From contig NZ_CP097153.1 of the NCBI RefSeq assembly GCF_023370075.1, positions 248,001 through 312,000 on the forward strand: a stretch of DNA of 64,000 nucleotides. The letters run 5' to 3'. The notes beneath the pieces were generated by a model, which did not search any database, was not told where the DNA came from, and was given only the letters and a program-made list of their open reading frames with translations. Every line of letters starts with the position of its first letter. The first letter of the stretch is position 1. The position numbers and the translations under genes were made by a program. Origin of the DNA: Deinococcus sp. QL22 (GTDB lineage Bacteria; Deinococcota; Deinococci; Deinococcales; Deinococcaceae). Below, in pieces: positions 37,951 through 46,684 of this stretch.

Positions 37951-38948
37951 CCGCCGTTGCAACCCTCCCCCGTCCCCGCGCCCTCACCTTCGGCAACCTG
38001 TGGCTGTCGGGTGCGCTGCTGGTTGTTATGGCGCTGTATCCCTTCGTGTTCGGCAAGGCCATGAACTTTGGGGTATCGACCCTGATTTTTGCGGGGCTGG
38101 CCATGAGCTGGAATATTCTGGGCGGCTGGGCCGGACAGACCAGTCTCGGCCACGCCGCGCTGCTGGGCATCGGCGCGTACACGATGACGCTGCTGGCCAC
38201 GCCCGAACGCCTGCCTGCCTTCCTGCCCTCACCCCTGGCTCCGTGGTGGGGCGCATTGATCGGTATGGTGCTGGCGGTGGCGCTGGCCGCAGTCTGGGGC
38301 GGCCTCACTTTCCGGCTGCGGGGCAGTTATTTCACGCTGTCGACCATTGCGGTGGCCCTGGTGCTGCGGCTGGTGGCCATCAATTCGGAATGGACGGGCA
38401 GTTCCGAGGGACTGTTCATGCCCGAGCTGCCCACCCTGTTTGGCCTTGACCTGTTTGACCGGAAGGTGGAATACGGCCTCGCCTTCGGTTTCGTGCTGCT
38501 GACACTGGTCATTACGCACCTGATCCGGCGTTCCCGGCTGGGCTACGGCCTGCAAGCGGTACGTGAGGATGAAGACGGAGCGCGGGCACTCGGCATCGAC
38601 CCCACCCGCATGAAACTGATCGCCTTTATGATCAGCGCCGCCCTGACCGCGCTGGGCGGCAGCATCTACGCCATCTACCTGCAAGCGTTCGAGCCGCACA
38701 CCCTGCTGGAACTCCCGATCAGTGTGCAGATCGCGCTCATGGCGATTATCGGCGGGCGCACCTCTATTCAGGGGCCACTGATCGGGGCCTTGCTGCTGAG
38801 CATTTTTGGCGAAGTCTTCCGCACGGTGTTCAGCAACGCCAACCTCCTAATTTACGGCGTGCTGATCTTGGTGGTCACCATTTACGCGCCCAACGGCCTA
38901 ATGGGCCTGTTCCGGCGCGGCGGCCTGAAACTGGGCGTGAACCGGTGA
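37947..38948 (+). CDS. livM: ABC transporter permease LivM-type
   Basis: 333 aa. Multi-helix permease with LIFAGLAMSWNILGGWAGQT, SLGHAALLGIGAYT, LRGSYFTLSTIAVALVLRL, RSRLGYGLQAVREDEDGARA and IQIALMAIIGGRTSIQGPLI-like C-terminal loop. Pairs with LivH. Overlaps livH at its start and livG (GTG) at its end, each by 4 bases. Confidence 0.94.
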   Translation: MTAVATLPRPRALTFGNLWLSGALLVVMALYPFVFGKAMNFGVSTLIFAGLAMSWNILGGWAGQTSLGHAALLGIGAYTMTLLATPERLPAFLPSPLAPWWGALIGMVLAVALAAVWGGLTFRLRGSYFTLSTIAVALVLRLVAINSEWTGSSEGLFMPELPTLFGLDLFDRKVEYGLAFGFVLLTLVITHLIRRSRLGYGLQAVREDEDGARALGIDPTRMKLIAFMISAALTALGGSIYAIYLQAFEPHTLLELPISVQIALMAIIGGRTSIQGPLIGALLLSIFGEVFRTVFSNANLLIYGVLILVVTIYAPNGLMGLFRRGGLKLGVNR

Positions 38949-39706
38949 CAGGTTTGGCGACCTCCAGTCTGGCGGCGGCGGTCAAGGCTGCACCGCTCCT
39001 GACCGCCGAGGGCATCACCATCCGCTTTGGGGGCGTTACTGCCGTTAAAAACATCAACCTCAGCGTGCGCCCCGGCGAGATTCTGGGACTGATCGGCCCC
39101 AACGGTGCAGGCAAAACCACTCTGTTTAACGGTCTGACCGGATTCGTGCGCCTCAGCGAAGGGCGCGTGACCCTGGATGGGCGCGACATCACGCACCTGC
39201 AGCCGCAGGCCCGCTCGCGGCTGGGCATGGCCCGCACCTTTCAGGTCGAGCGGCCTTTTGAGGACCTGAGTGTGCTGGAAAACGTGTTGGTGGCGGCCTT
39301 CTTGCGTCACCGGGGCCGCGCTGCCGAAGACCACGCTTACGCGGTGCTGGAGCGCGTGGGACTGGCGGACCGCGCCGCGCAGCCCGCCGCCGAACTGAAT
39401 CTGGCCCGCCGCCGCCGTCTGGAGTTGGCGAAGGCGCTGGCCCTAGAGCCGCGTTTGCTGTTCCTCGATGAAAGCATTGCGGGCCTGAATCCGCCTGCCC
39501 AGCAGGAAATGGTGGCCCTGATCCGCGAACTCGCGCAGTCGGGCCTCGGCATCGTGATGGTGGAACACATCATGCACGTCATCATGACCTTGTCGGATCA
39601 CGTGATCTGTATGGCCTTCGGGGAACTGCTGGCCGAGGGCAACCCGGCAGACGTGGCCGCCCACCCAGACGTGATTCGCGCCTACCTCGGAGACGACCAT
39701 GACTAG
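38945..39706 (+). CDS. livG: ABC transporter ATPase LivG-type
   Basis: 253 aa, GTG start overlapping the livM stop. Walker A GPNGAGKTTLFNGLTGF, Q-loop in RTFQVERPFEDLSVLENVLV, a weak signature motif (ELNLARRRRLELAKAL where LSLGQQ is usual), Walker B LLFLDESIAGLNP, and H-loop VMVEHIMHVIM. LivG members typically have this Walker B with DE-S/P-AGLNP. The signature LSGGQ is replaced by LNLARRRR, which is unusual; see finding. Confidence 0.93.
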   Translation: MTGLATSSLAAAVKAAPLLTAEGITIRFGGVTAVKNINLSVRPGEILGLIGPNGAGKTTLFNGLTGFVRLSEGRVTLDGRDITHLQPQARSRLGMARTFQVERPFEDLSVLENVLVAAFLRHRGRAAEDHAYAVLERVGLADRAAQPAAELNLARRRRLELAKALALEPRLLFLDESIAGLNPPAQQEMVALIRELAQSGLGIVMVEHIMHVIMTLSDHVICMAFGELLAEGNPADVAAHPDVIRAYLGDDHD

Positions 39707-40457
39707 CCTGCCCTCTGCCCCACCTGCCTCCTTTGTGAATGCCCAAGACCGCGTGCTGAACGTCGAAAATCTGGAAGTAGCCTACGGAGAGGTGCAGGTG
39801 GTGTTCGGCGTGGGCCTGCATGTCTCCAAGGGGGAACTGGTGGGGCTGGTGGGCGGCAACGGCAGCGGCAAAAGCACCATTTTGCGGGTGCTGTCGGGGA
39901 TGCTGAAGGCGCGGGGCGGCACCGCGACCTACCGCCAGCACAACCTGAACGGCGTGCCCCCCAACAAAATCACTGATCTGGGCGTGGCGCACGTGCCGAT
40001 GGGCCGCCAACTGTTCGGGCAGATGACGGTAGAAGAAAACCTGTTGATGGGCGCGTATCTGCCGCGTACCCGTGCAGGGCGGGCGCAGAACCTGCAAAAG
40101 GTCTACGACTTTTTCCCCCGGTTGGTGGAGAAACGCAGCACGCCCGCCGCCGCCTTGTCAGGGGGAGAACAGCAGATGGTCGCCATTGGCCGCGCCCTGA
40201 TGAGCGAACCCGAAGTGCTGCTCATGGACGAACCCTCCCTGGGCCTCGCGCCACTGGTAGTGTCGGAAGTCATGCGCGTGATCGGGTCGCTGCGGGAACT
40301 GGGCCTGACCGTGCTTCTGGTCGAGCAAAACGTGCGGCAGGTGTTGAAGGTGACCGACCGAACCTATGTGCTGGAACTGGGCAAACTGGTCAAAGTCGGC
40401 CCCAGCCGCGACCTGATGGGCGACCCCGACATCATCAAGGCCTATTTGGGGGTGTAA
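39699..40457 (+). CDS. livF: ABC transporter ATPase LivF-type
   Basis: 252 aa, overlaps livG by 8 bases. Walker A GGNGSGKSTILRVLSGM, signature LSGGEQQMVAIGRALMSEPE, Walker B LLMDEPSLGLAPLVV, H-loop LLVEQNVRQVLK. Forms the heterodimer with LivG that drives the LivHM pore. Last gene of the operon; a stem-loop follows at 40538-40573. Confidence 0.95.
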   Translation: MTSLPSAPPASFVNAQDRVLNVENLEVAYGEVQVVFGVGLHVSKGELVGLVGGNGSGKSTILRVLSGMLKARGGTATYRQHNLNGVPPNKITDLGVAHVPMGRQLFGQMTVEENLLMGAYLPRTRAGRAQNLQKVYDFFPRLVEKRSTPAAALSGGEQQMVAIGRALMSEPEVLLMDEPSLGLAPLVVSEVMRVIGSLRELGLTVLLVEQNVRQVLKVTDRTYVLELGKLVKVGPSRDLMGDPDIIKAYLGV

Positions 40458-40912
40458 TGCACAAGCAAAATGTTGCTGGCTGTGCGCTGCGGCAAAAGTG
40501 TTGAAGAGGTTCGGCTGTCAGACGGACGCACGCCGCTTGGATGGGAAGCCCACAAGAGGCGGCTTTCCATCCAGATTCCAATTTCTAGGTGGGGGAGGAC
40601 GACGCGAAGCCCAGTACTCAGGTGAAACTGGAAGGAATCCGTTTCAGGGTTAAAGGCGCCGCTCGCACGCCTCCTGACCCCGTTGCGGTGCAGCGCCCAT
40701 CTCCCACGAGTGGAGAGGGCAAAACATTTCTACGGGACTCTTTTAATCCCGCATCAGACATCCGGGTGGAAACCCGATAGCTCAAATTCATGAACGCTGT
40801 TCACACACTTGGTTACGAGACTTGGAAGAGGCTAGAGTCGTATCTGGGCAGCGTTGTCCAGCCGTCCGTTGAGCGGAAAATCGCAATTTGGTCTCATGAA
40901 TAATTAGTTAAA
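40458..40912. other. Intergenic region after the liv operon
   Basis: 455 bases without a convincing gene; a 63-codon frame at 40589-40780 has no ribosome site and no family resemblance. Holds the hairpin at 40538-40573 near its start and becomes AT-rich from about 40895, leading into the promoter at 40913. Confidence 0.6.
40538..40573 (+). terminator. Stem-loop after the liv operon
   Basis: TGGATGGGAAGCC (40538-40550) pairs with GGCTTTCCATCCA (40561-40573), 13 bp with one G-T wobble and a 10-base loop, 80 bases after livF. A weak T-rich tail (ATTTCTAG) follows 11 bases later. Probable terminator. Confidence 0.55.
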
Positions 40913-40941
40913 TTGATCACAAACATTGGTTACAGTACACT
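40913..40941 (+). promoter_or_regulatory. Sigma-70 promoter of the NPCBM lipoprotein gene
   Basis: TTGATC (40913-40918), spacer of exactly 17 bases, TACACT (40936-40941) in an AT-rich stretch. The gene starts at 41003 with a GGAGA site, so it has a leader of about 55 bases. One of the best promoters in the window. Confidence 0.7.
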
Positions 40942-41002
40942 AACGTTAGCCACTCGTTTACCCCTCATCTCCCCTTCTGATGTGGCTAGGGGCTGGAGAA
41001 CC

Positions 41003-42331
41003 ATGCACCAAGTTTTTGCACGTTCGTTGCTGTTGGGGAGCGTCCTCACGCTTTGGCTGACAGGTTGTGGTGAACCGCTCTCCCCTGCGGTGGCCGATCC
41101 TTACGCCGGTGGAGTAAATCACGGTTGGTCATCTAGCGCGCCCACGACTGACCTGAGCGGCCTGAGTCTGACCGCCGGAACCAATAACCTTTACCATGAA
41201 CCAATCCTGTCGGCCCGCAATGCGTGGGGGCCAATAGAGCTCAACCGCAGCAACGGCGAGCAGGCGGCGGGCGACGGGAAAACCCTGACCCTCAATGGGC
41301 AGCAGTACGCACGCGGCTTCGGCACCCATGCTGGCAGTGAACTGCGCTTCAGCCTGAAAGGTTCCGATGCCACTTGCACCAACTTTACTGCCCAGATCGG
41401 GGTAGACGACGAGGTCGGCAGCCAGGGCAGTGTGGTTTTTCAGGTGCTTCTGGACGGCGTAAAAACCTATGACAGCGGCACCATGACTGGAACGAGCGCG
41501 AGCAAAACGGTGAACCTCGATGTCACCGGGAAACAGGATCTGCGTCTGGTGGTGACCGACGCAGGCGACGGCATCAACTTCGACCATGCCAACTGGGTCA
41601 ACCCCCTGATTTCCTGTCAGGCAGCGGCGGCCACAGCGGCCACAGCGCCATCGGTGACCTTAGACCGGTCAGCCTTGTCTATTTATCACCTCCACACCGG
41701 AACCCTGAAGGCCACATTCGCGGGCTACGCGCCCGGCACGGTGAGCGTGGAACTGGAAGCACCGGCGGCTGGAGTTGGCCCCGGCGGGAACAATCTCTAT
41801 CCTTATCCGCTGGTGCTTCAGACCACCAGCCTGACCCTCAGCGGCGCAGCGTCCGAAACCCATGATCTGGTCATTGCGGCTCCTCAAAAGTTTGGGTTCG
41901 CCGATTATTCGTCCAACTTTCACTTGGTCATCAAGAGAAACGGTGTGATTCTGAACCGCCTCCCAGTACAACTGACGGAACTGCCTATCAAATTCACGGC
42001 TTCGCTCGACACGCCTAGCATTTCTGGGCGTCCGGGAGAGGTCAAGAACTTGGTGCTGACCGTGACGGCTGATCCGCCGCTTGACCGGGCGTACCCCCTC
42101 AGCATTGGCTTTCAGGATTTCCCCGGGTCTAAGATCCAAGTGGCTGGCCCCGTCACTGGAACCGGCGCACGCATGCAAGTTCCACTCACCTTTCAAATCG
42201 TCAGCTACGGCTCAGCTACCACCGAGCAAGTGCGGGCAGGAATCGCAGTTGGTGACATCACGACTGGCTACCGCGACATCTTGTACGCCGGTAACCCAAG
42301 CATCATTTTAAACTTCACCATTTTGCCCTAA
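41003..42331 (+). CDS. Lipoprotein with NPCBM carbohydrate-binding domain
   Basis: 442 aa from ATG 41003 (MHQVFARSLLLGSVLTLWLT then GCGE), a lipobox, with GGAGA upstream; the frame opening at 40913 lies over the promoter and is rejected. Residues about 60-195 are an NPCBM/NEW2-type module: NRSNGEQAAGDGKTLTLNGQ, YARGFGTHAGSELRFSLKG, CTNFTAQIGVDDEVG, VVFQVLLDGVKTYDSG. NPCBM binds glycans at the ends of glycosidases. Here no enzyme domain follows, only an Ig-like region. Likely outer-surface glycan binder. Confidence 0.85.
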   Translation: MHQVFARSLLLGSVLTLWLTGCGEPLSPAVADPYAGGVNHGWSSSAPTTDLSGLSLTAGTNNLYHEPILSARNAWGPIELNRSNGEQAAGDGKTLTLNGQQYARGFGTHAGSELRFSLKGSDATCTNFTAQIGVDDEVGSQGSVVFQVLLDGVKTYDSGTMTGTSASKTVNLDVTGKQDLRLVVTDAGDGINFDHANWVNPLISCQAAAATAATAPSVTLDRSALSIYHLHTGTLKATFAGYAPGTVSVELEAPAAGVGPGGNNLYPYPLVLQTTSLTLSGAASETHDLVIAAPQKFGFADYSSNFHLVIKRNGVILNRLPVQLTELPIKFTASLDTPSISGRPGEVKNLVLTVTADPPLDRAYPLSIGFQDFPGSKIQVAGPVTGTGARMQVPLTFQIVSYGSATTEQVRAGIAVGDITTGYRDILYAGNPSIILNFTILP

Positions 42332-42343
42332 ATCAGATGTACC

Positions 42344-42380
42344 CACTGGAGCCGACAACAATCTGTTGCCGGCTCCAGTG
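42344..42380 (+). terminator. Long stem-loop after the NPCBM gene
   Basis: CACTGGAGCCGACAACA and TGTTGCCGGCTCCAGTG give a 17-bp stem with one mismatch and a 3-base loop (ATC), 12 bases after the stop codon. Only a weak AT tail (TCAGATTAAAA) follows. It lies between two convergent genes, so it may stop transcription from both sides. Confidence 0.7.
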
Positions 42381-42423
42381 TCAGATTAAAAGCCAATGGT
42401 AAGGCGTTCAGACGCAATTCGAA

Positions 42424-43263
42424 TCAGTCACTTTGTTCAGGGATGACTGAATATGATCCTTTCGGCAGCCCGTTTCCGGCGTCTCCCTCTCCCCCACTCA
42501 GCACCCCATCGGTGTCTTTGAGCTCCACTCCGCTCAGGCCGCGCCGCAGGGCCTGCACAGTGAGCGACAGGAGTCGCCGCGCCGCCACACCCGCGTCCAG
42601 TCCGGCTGGGCGGATATTGGAGACACAGTTGCGGGCTGAATCCAGTGTGCCGGGGCGCGGATTGTAGGTCAGGTACGCGCCCAGACTGTCGGGGCTGCTG
42701 AGGCCGGGGCGCTCTCCAATCAGGTGGAGGGCGAGCCGTGCACCCAGCAGTTCGGCGGCTTCGTCGGCCAACGCGACACGGGCTAGGGTGGCGATCAGGA
42801 CCGGAGCCACTGTCAGGCCAGCCGCGTGCAGACCGGGCAACAGCGTATGCAGCACCTCCGCCGCCTGCCGCTGAGCCGACAATGCCGAGAGCCCATCGGA
42901 CACCATGATCAGAATCTCGGGCGTGGGATTGGTGCGTTGTGCCCGCAACAGTTGGGCCGACTCCGGGTGCAGCGTGCGGCCCAGATCGGGGCGGCGCAGA
43001 TACTCGGAACGTTGGGCCGCCTGACTGCGAACCTGTACCGTTTCTACGGCCAGAGCTTTTGCCAGCGCCGCCACATCCAATTCCGCCTGCACCGCGTCAC
43101 GGGCCAGCGCGTGGGCCTGCCCAAACCGCAGCAGTTCGGCGGTGGGCAGCGAGGTTCCGACCCGTCCCAGCGCAATCCGGGCGTCGGTGTACTGCCGCAG
43201 GCGCTCCCAGGGGGTCAGGTCTTCGGGGCGAACCAGGTCAGGCAGATCAGGCGGGGCGCTCAT
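42424..43263 (-). CDS. eutC: Ethanolamine ammonia-lyase small subunit
   Basis: 279 aa from ATG 43263 (MSAPPDLPDLVRPEDLTPWE), which overlaps the eutB stop by 4 bases. Family blocks: RLRQYTDARIALGRVGTSLP, PEILIMVSDGLSALSAQRQA, LIGERPGLSSPDSLGAYLTY, SARNCVSNIRPAGLDAGVAA. With EutB it forms the B12-dependent lyase that splits ethanolamine to acetaldehyde and ammonia. The C-terminal 30 residues run on past the usual end with low complexity (GGEGDAGNGLPKG). Confidence 0.95.
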   Translation of the reverse strand: MSAPPDLPDLVRPEDLTPWERLRQYTDARIALGRVGTSLPTAELLRFGQAHALARDAVQAELDVAALAKALAVETVQVRSQAAQRSEYLRRPDLGRTLHPESAQLLRAQRTNPTPEILIMVSDGLSALSAQRQAAEVLHTLLPGLHAAGLTVAPVLIATLARVALADEAAELLGARLALHLIGERPGLSSPDSLGAYLTYNPRPGTLDSARNCVSNIRPAGLDAGVAARRLLSLTVQALRRGLSGVELKDTDGVLSGGEGDAGNGLPKGSYSVIPEQSD

Positions 43264-44690
43264 CCGGCTCCCAACTGCCGCAGATGTTCGCGCAGGGGCG
43301 AGCCGAGCGGCGGCAATTGCAACTGCCCCGCCCGCGTAATTCCGGCGCTGTCCAGCCACACGGCAAATTCGGGGGCAGGCGGAAAGCCGAACACCGAACG
43401 CACGTACCAGGCGTCGTGAAAACTGGTGGACTGGTAGCCCAGCATGATGTCGTCGGCCCCGGGCACGCCCATGATGAAGGTCACGCCCGCCGCCGCCAGC
43501 AGGGTCAGCAGAACGTCCATATCGTCGGAGTCGGCCTCGGCGTGGTTGGTGTAGCAGATGTCGCAGCCCATCGGCAGGCCCAGCAGCTTGCCGCAGAAAT
43601 GGTCTTCCAGGCCCGCCCGCACGATCTGTTTGCCGTCGTACAGGTATTCCGGCCCGATAAACCCCACCACCGTATTGACGAGCAGCGGCGAGTAGGCCCG
43701 CGCCACCGCGTAGGCCCGCGCCTCGGCGGTCTGCTGATCCAGGCCCCCGTGCGTGCCCGACGACAAGGCGCTGCCCTGCCCGGTTTCAAAGTACATGACG
43801 TTCTGGCCGCGCTGCATTCCCCCTTGGCCGTCTGGAAACAAACTGCCGCGTTGCAACGACTGCGCGGCCCCGTGCGCCTCAGTCAGCAGGGCCAGATTGA
43901 TGCCGAAGCCCGCATTGGCCCCCTGCGTCCCGGCCACCGACTGAAACACCAAGTCCACGGGTGCGCCGCGTTCGATGGCCTGCACGGTGTTGGTCACGTG
44001 GGTCAGCACGCAGCTTTGAATTGGAGCGTCCAGCCCCAAGCGCAGGTCGTCCAACAGGGTCAGCAGGCGCACACAGGCGTCCACGTTGTCCAGCGCCGGG
44101 TTTACACCGATCACCGCGTCGCCCGCGCCGAACATCAGGCCGTCCAGGGTACTCGCCAGAATGCCGCGCAGGTTGTCGGTGGGGTGGTTGGGTTGCAGAC
44201 GGGTCGAAAAGTGCCCGCGTCGCCCCAGCGTGTTGCGAAAGCGCGTAATGATCTCGCATTTGCGGGCCACCAGCACGAGGTCCTGATTCCGCATCAGCTT
44301 GCACACCGCCGCCACCATTTCGGGGGTCAGGCCGGGGGACAATGCCCGCAAAGTCTGTGTGGTAGCCGCGTCCGAGAGCAGCCAGTCACGGAATTGGCCC
44401 ACGTTCAGGTCCCCGACGGGCGCAAACGCGGCGGTGTCATGGCTGTCCACGATCAGGCGCGTCACCTCATCGGCTTCATAGGGAATCAGCAGGTCTTCTA
44501 GAAACAGCGTCAGCGGTAATTCGGACAGGCACAGCCGCGCCGCTTCCCTCTCTGCGGCGCTGCGTGCAGCCAGCCCCGCCAGTTCGTCTCCGGCCTTGCG
44601 GGGCGAGGCTTTGGCCAGCACGTCTTTCAGGTCGGCAAAGCGGTGGTGGATGCGGCCTAGCGTGGCGCTGTAGGGGGTGGCGCTGGACAT
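43260..44690 (-). CDS. eutB: Ethanolamine ammonia-lyase large subunit
   Basis: 476 aa, full length. Ribosome site AGAGGTCAGCC before ATG 44690 (MSSATPYSATLG). TIM-barrel catalytic subunit with the conserved blocks RHGGLDQQTAEARAYAVARA-like region, LVNTVVGFIGPEYLYDGKQI, GLPMGCDICYTNHAEADSDD and FIMGVPGADDIMLGYQSTSF. No microcompartment or eut shell genes are in the window, so this is the plain eutBC form. Confidence 0.96.
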   Translation of the reverse strand: MSSATPYSATLGRIHHRFADLKDVLAKASPRKAGDELAGLAARSAAEREAARLCLSELPLTLFLEDLLIPYEADEVTRLIVDSHDTAAFAPVGDLNVGQFRDWLLSDAATTQTLRALSPGLTPEMVAAVCKLMRNQDLVLVARKCEIITRFRNTLGRRGHFSTRLQPNHPTDNLRGILASTLDGLMFGAGDAVIGVNPALDNVDACVRLLTLLDDLRLGLDAPIQSCVLTHVTNTVQAIERGAPVDLVFQSVAGTQGANAGFGINLALLTEAHGAAQSLQRGSLFPDGQGGMQRGQNVMYFETGQGSALSSGTHGGLDQQTAEARAYAVARAYSPLLVNTVVGFIGPEYLYDGKQIVRAGLEDHFCGKLLGLPMGCDICYTNHAEADSDDMDVLLTLLAAAGVTFIMGVPGADDIMLGYQSTSFHDAWYVRSVFGFPPAPEFAVWLDSAGITRAGQLQLPPLGSPLREHLRQLGAG

Positions 44691-44869
44691 GGCTGACCTC
44701 TGGCGGAAAAAGGGGAAAGGGCGGCGGCTGTGGGCAGTGTAGGGCAGTTTTCCAGCCGCCGCCGCACGAATAGACCGCTGCCAGCCCGGTTCAGCCCTCT
44801 CCCCATCCCTTGCGACGGCAACCCATCGCCCTGTGTCTGCCCGCCGCCCTGCGCTACGCTCGCCCGCAG

Positions 44870-46678
44870 ATGGTGTCTCTGTCCAAGTCCTCTGGCCCCA
44901 ATTCTTCTGGCCCCAATTCCTCTGGCCTGAAGCCCCCCGACCCAGACCGCTCGGTGGTACGCCGCCTGTACGGGCTGCTGACGCCCTACCGCCGCACCGT
45001 GGCGCTGGGAATGCTGTGCTTGATCGGAAGCGTGGCCGCCGAACTGTATCCGCCGCTGGTGTGGGGCCGGGTGGTGGATAGGGGGCTGGTAGAGCGTGAC
45101 TGGAATTACATCGGCGGGCAACTGGCCCTGCTGGTGGCCGTCTTTGCCGTACAACAAGTCCTGGCGGCGTGGCGCGGGCTGCTGCTGGAGCGGGCCGGGC
45201 AGCAACTCACGCTTGATCTGCGAATGCGGCTGTACACCGAGTTGGCCGGGCAGTCGGCGGCCTACTTTGAATCTCAGCGCACGGGCGACCTGCTGTCGCG
45301 GGTCACGGCAGACGTGGACGGCATTCAGGACGTGCTGCTGCGCGGTACCGACGCCGTGCTGGGCAACGCGCTGCGGCTGATCGGGGTAATCGGGATTTTT
45401 ATTGCGCTGCAACCGCTGCTGGGCGTAATGGTCACGCTGCCGATGCTGGCGGTGGCCCTGATGCTGACGCGCTACAACGCCAGCGTGCGCCCCGCGTACC
45501 GGGCGGCCCGCACCCGGCTGGGCGACCTCTCGGCGCTGGTGGCTGACCGGTTGGCCGGAATCCGCGTGGTGCAGGGCTTTGCACGGGAAGACGCGGAAGC
45601 GCAGAAGGTGGCTTCTATCGGGCAAGCTCTGTACGACGAGGGCGTGAAAGCCATCAAGATTCGCAACCGCACGTTTCCGGTGGTGCGCTTCGTGTCCAAT
45701 TTCGGCAACGTGATCATGCTGGGCGGCGGCGTGTGGCTGATCATGGCGGGGCAGTTTACGCTGGGCGGCCTGCTGGCCTACCGGGGCTACGGGCGTTATT
45801 TTTACGGTCCCATCGACGATCTGGTGAATATCAACGACCTGCTTCAGCGGGCCGAGGCCAGCGGGCGGCGCATTTTTGAGGTGCTGGACGCCCCCGCCAG
45901 CGTGAGTGAGCGCCCCGGCGCACAGCCCTTGCCCCTGCCCGCACGCGGCGAGGTGGTCTTCGAGAACGTGACCTTTGGCTACGATCCCCTCAAGCCCGTC
46001 CTGCGCGGCCTGAATCTGCACATCGGGGCGGGCGAGCGGGTGGCGCTGCTGGGCACGTCGGGCGCGGGCAAAAGCACGCTGCTGGGCCTGCTGACCCGCA
46101 CCTACGACCCCAACGCAGGGCGCGTGACGCTGGACGGCCACGACGTGAAGGGGCTGACCCTGCCTTCCTTGCGCCGGGCGGCCAGCACCATGCAGCAAGA
46201 CACCTTCTTGTTCCATGATTCGGTGCTGGAAAACGTGCGCTACGCCCGCCCTGACGCCACGCCGCAGGAGGTACAAGACGCGCTGGCGGTGGCCGGAGCC
46301 GCCGAATTCGTGGCCGCCTTGCCGCAAGGGCTGGACACGGTCGTGGGCGAACGCGGCGTGAAACTGTCGGGTGGGCAGCGCCAACGCCTCGCCATCGCGC
46401 GGGTGCTGTTGGCCCAGCCCGCCGTGCTGTTGTTGGATGAACCCACCAGTGCCGTAGACACCGCTTCCGAGGCCGTCATTGTGGAAGCCTTGGAGCGCTT
46501 GATGCGTGGGCGCACCGCCCTGATTGTCACGCACCGCCTGTCGCTGGCCCGCAGCGTTGACCGCGTGATCGTGCTGGAGGGTGGCCAGATTGTGGAAGAA
46601 GGTGCGCCGGACGTGCTGCGTAGGCAAGAAGGGCGATACGCCGAACTGGAGCGGGCCGCGCTGGTCGGAGCGGACTAA
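44870..46678 (+). CDS. ABC exporter (permease-ATPase half transporter, MsbA-like)
   Basis: 602 aa from ATG 44870 (MVSLSKSSGPNSSGP); an in-frame ATG at 44810 would add 20 residues. TACGCT lies 9 bases upstream of 44870. N-terminal six-helix domain (RTVALGMLCLIGSVAAELYP, YFESQRTGDLLSRVTADVDG), then ATPase: Walker A GTSGAGKSTLLG, signature LSGGQRQRLAIARVLL, Walker B LLLDEPTSAVD, H-loop VTHRLS. A homodimeric exporter, substrate unknown (lipids, drugs or peptides). Residues 5-20 are a short SGPNS repeat made by a 15-bp tandem repeat. Confidence 0.93.
   Translation: MVSLSKSSGPNSSGPNSSGLKPPDPDRSVVRRLYGLLTPYRRTVALGMLCLIGSVAAELYPPLVWGRVVDRGLVERDWNYIGGQLALLVAVFAVQQVLAAWRGLLLERAGQQLTLDLRMRLYTELAGQSAAYFESQRTGDLLSRVTADVDGIQDVLLRGTDAVLGNALRLIGVIGIFIALQPLLGVMVTLPMLAVALMLTRYNASVRPAYRAARTRLGDLSALVADRLAGIRVVQGFAREDAEAQKVASIGQALYDEGVKAIKIRNRTFPVVRFVSNFGNVIMLGGGVWLIMAGQFTLGGLLAYRGYGRYFYGPIDDLVNINDLLQRAEASGRRIFEVLDAPASVSERPGAQPLPLPARGEVVFENVTFGYDPLKPVLRGLNLHIGAGERVALLGTSGAGKSTLLGLLTRTYDPNAGRVTLDGHDVKGLTLPSLRRAASTMQQDTFLFHDSVLENVRYARPDATPQEVQDALAVAGAAEFVAALPQGLDTVVGERGVKLSGGQRQRLAIARVLLAQPAVLLLDEPTSAVDTASEAVIVEALERLMRGRTALIVTHRLSLARSVDRVIVLEGGQIVEEGAPDVLRRQEGRYAELERAALVGAD
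44891..44927. repeat. 15-bp in-frame tandem repeat in the ABC exporter N-terminus
   Basis: TCTGGCCCCAATTCT (44891-44905) and TCTGGCCCCAATTCC (44906-44920) plus a partial third unit encode the SGPNS repeat. Confidence 0.85.
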
Positions 46679-46684
46679 GCGAAC

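Noticed and set aside
40589..40780. 63-aa plus-strand frame after the liv operon
   Set aside because: No ribosome site and no recognisable domain; composition resembles non-coding GC-rich sequence.
43260..44690. eutBC as part of a microcompartment system
   Set aside because: No shell protein or other eut gene was found on either side.
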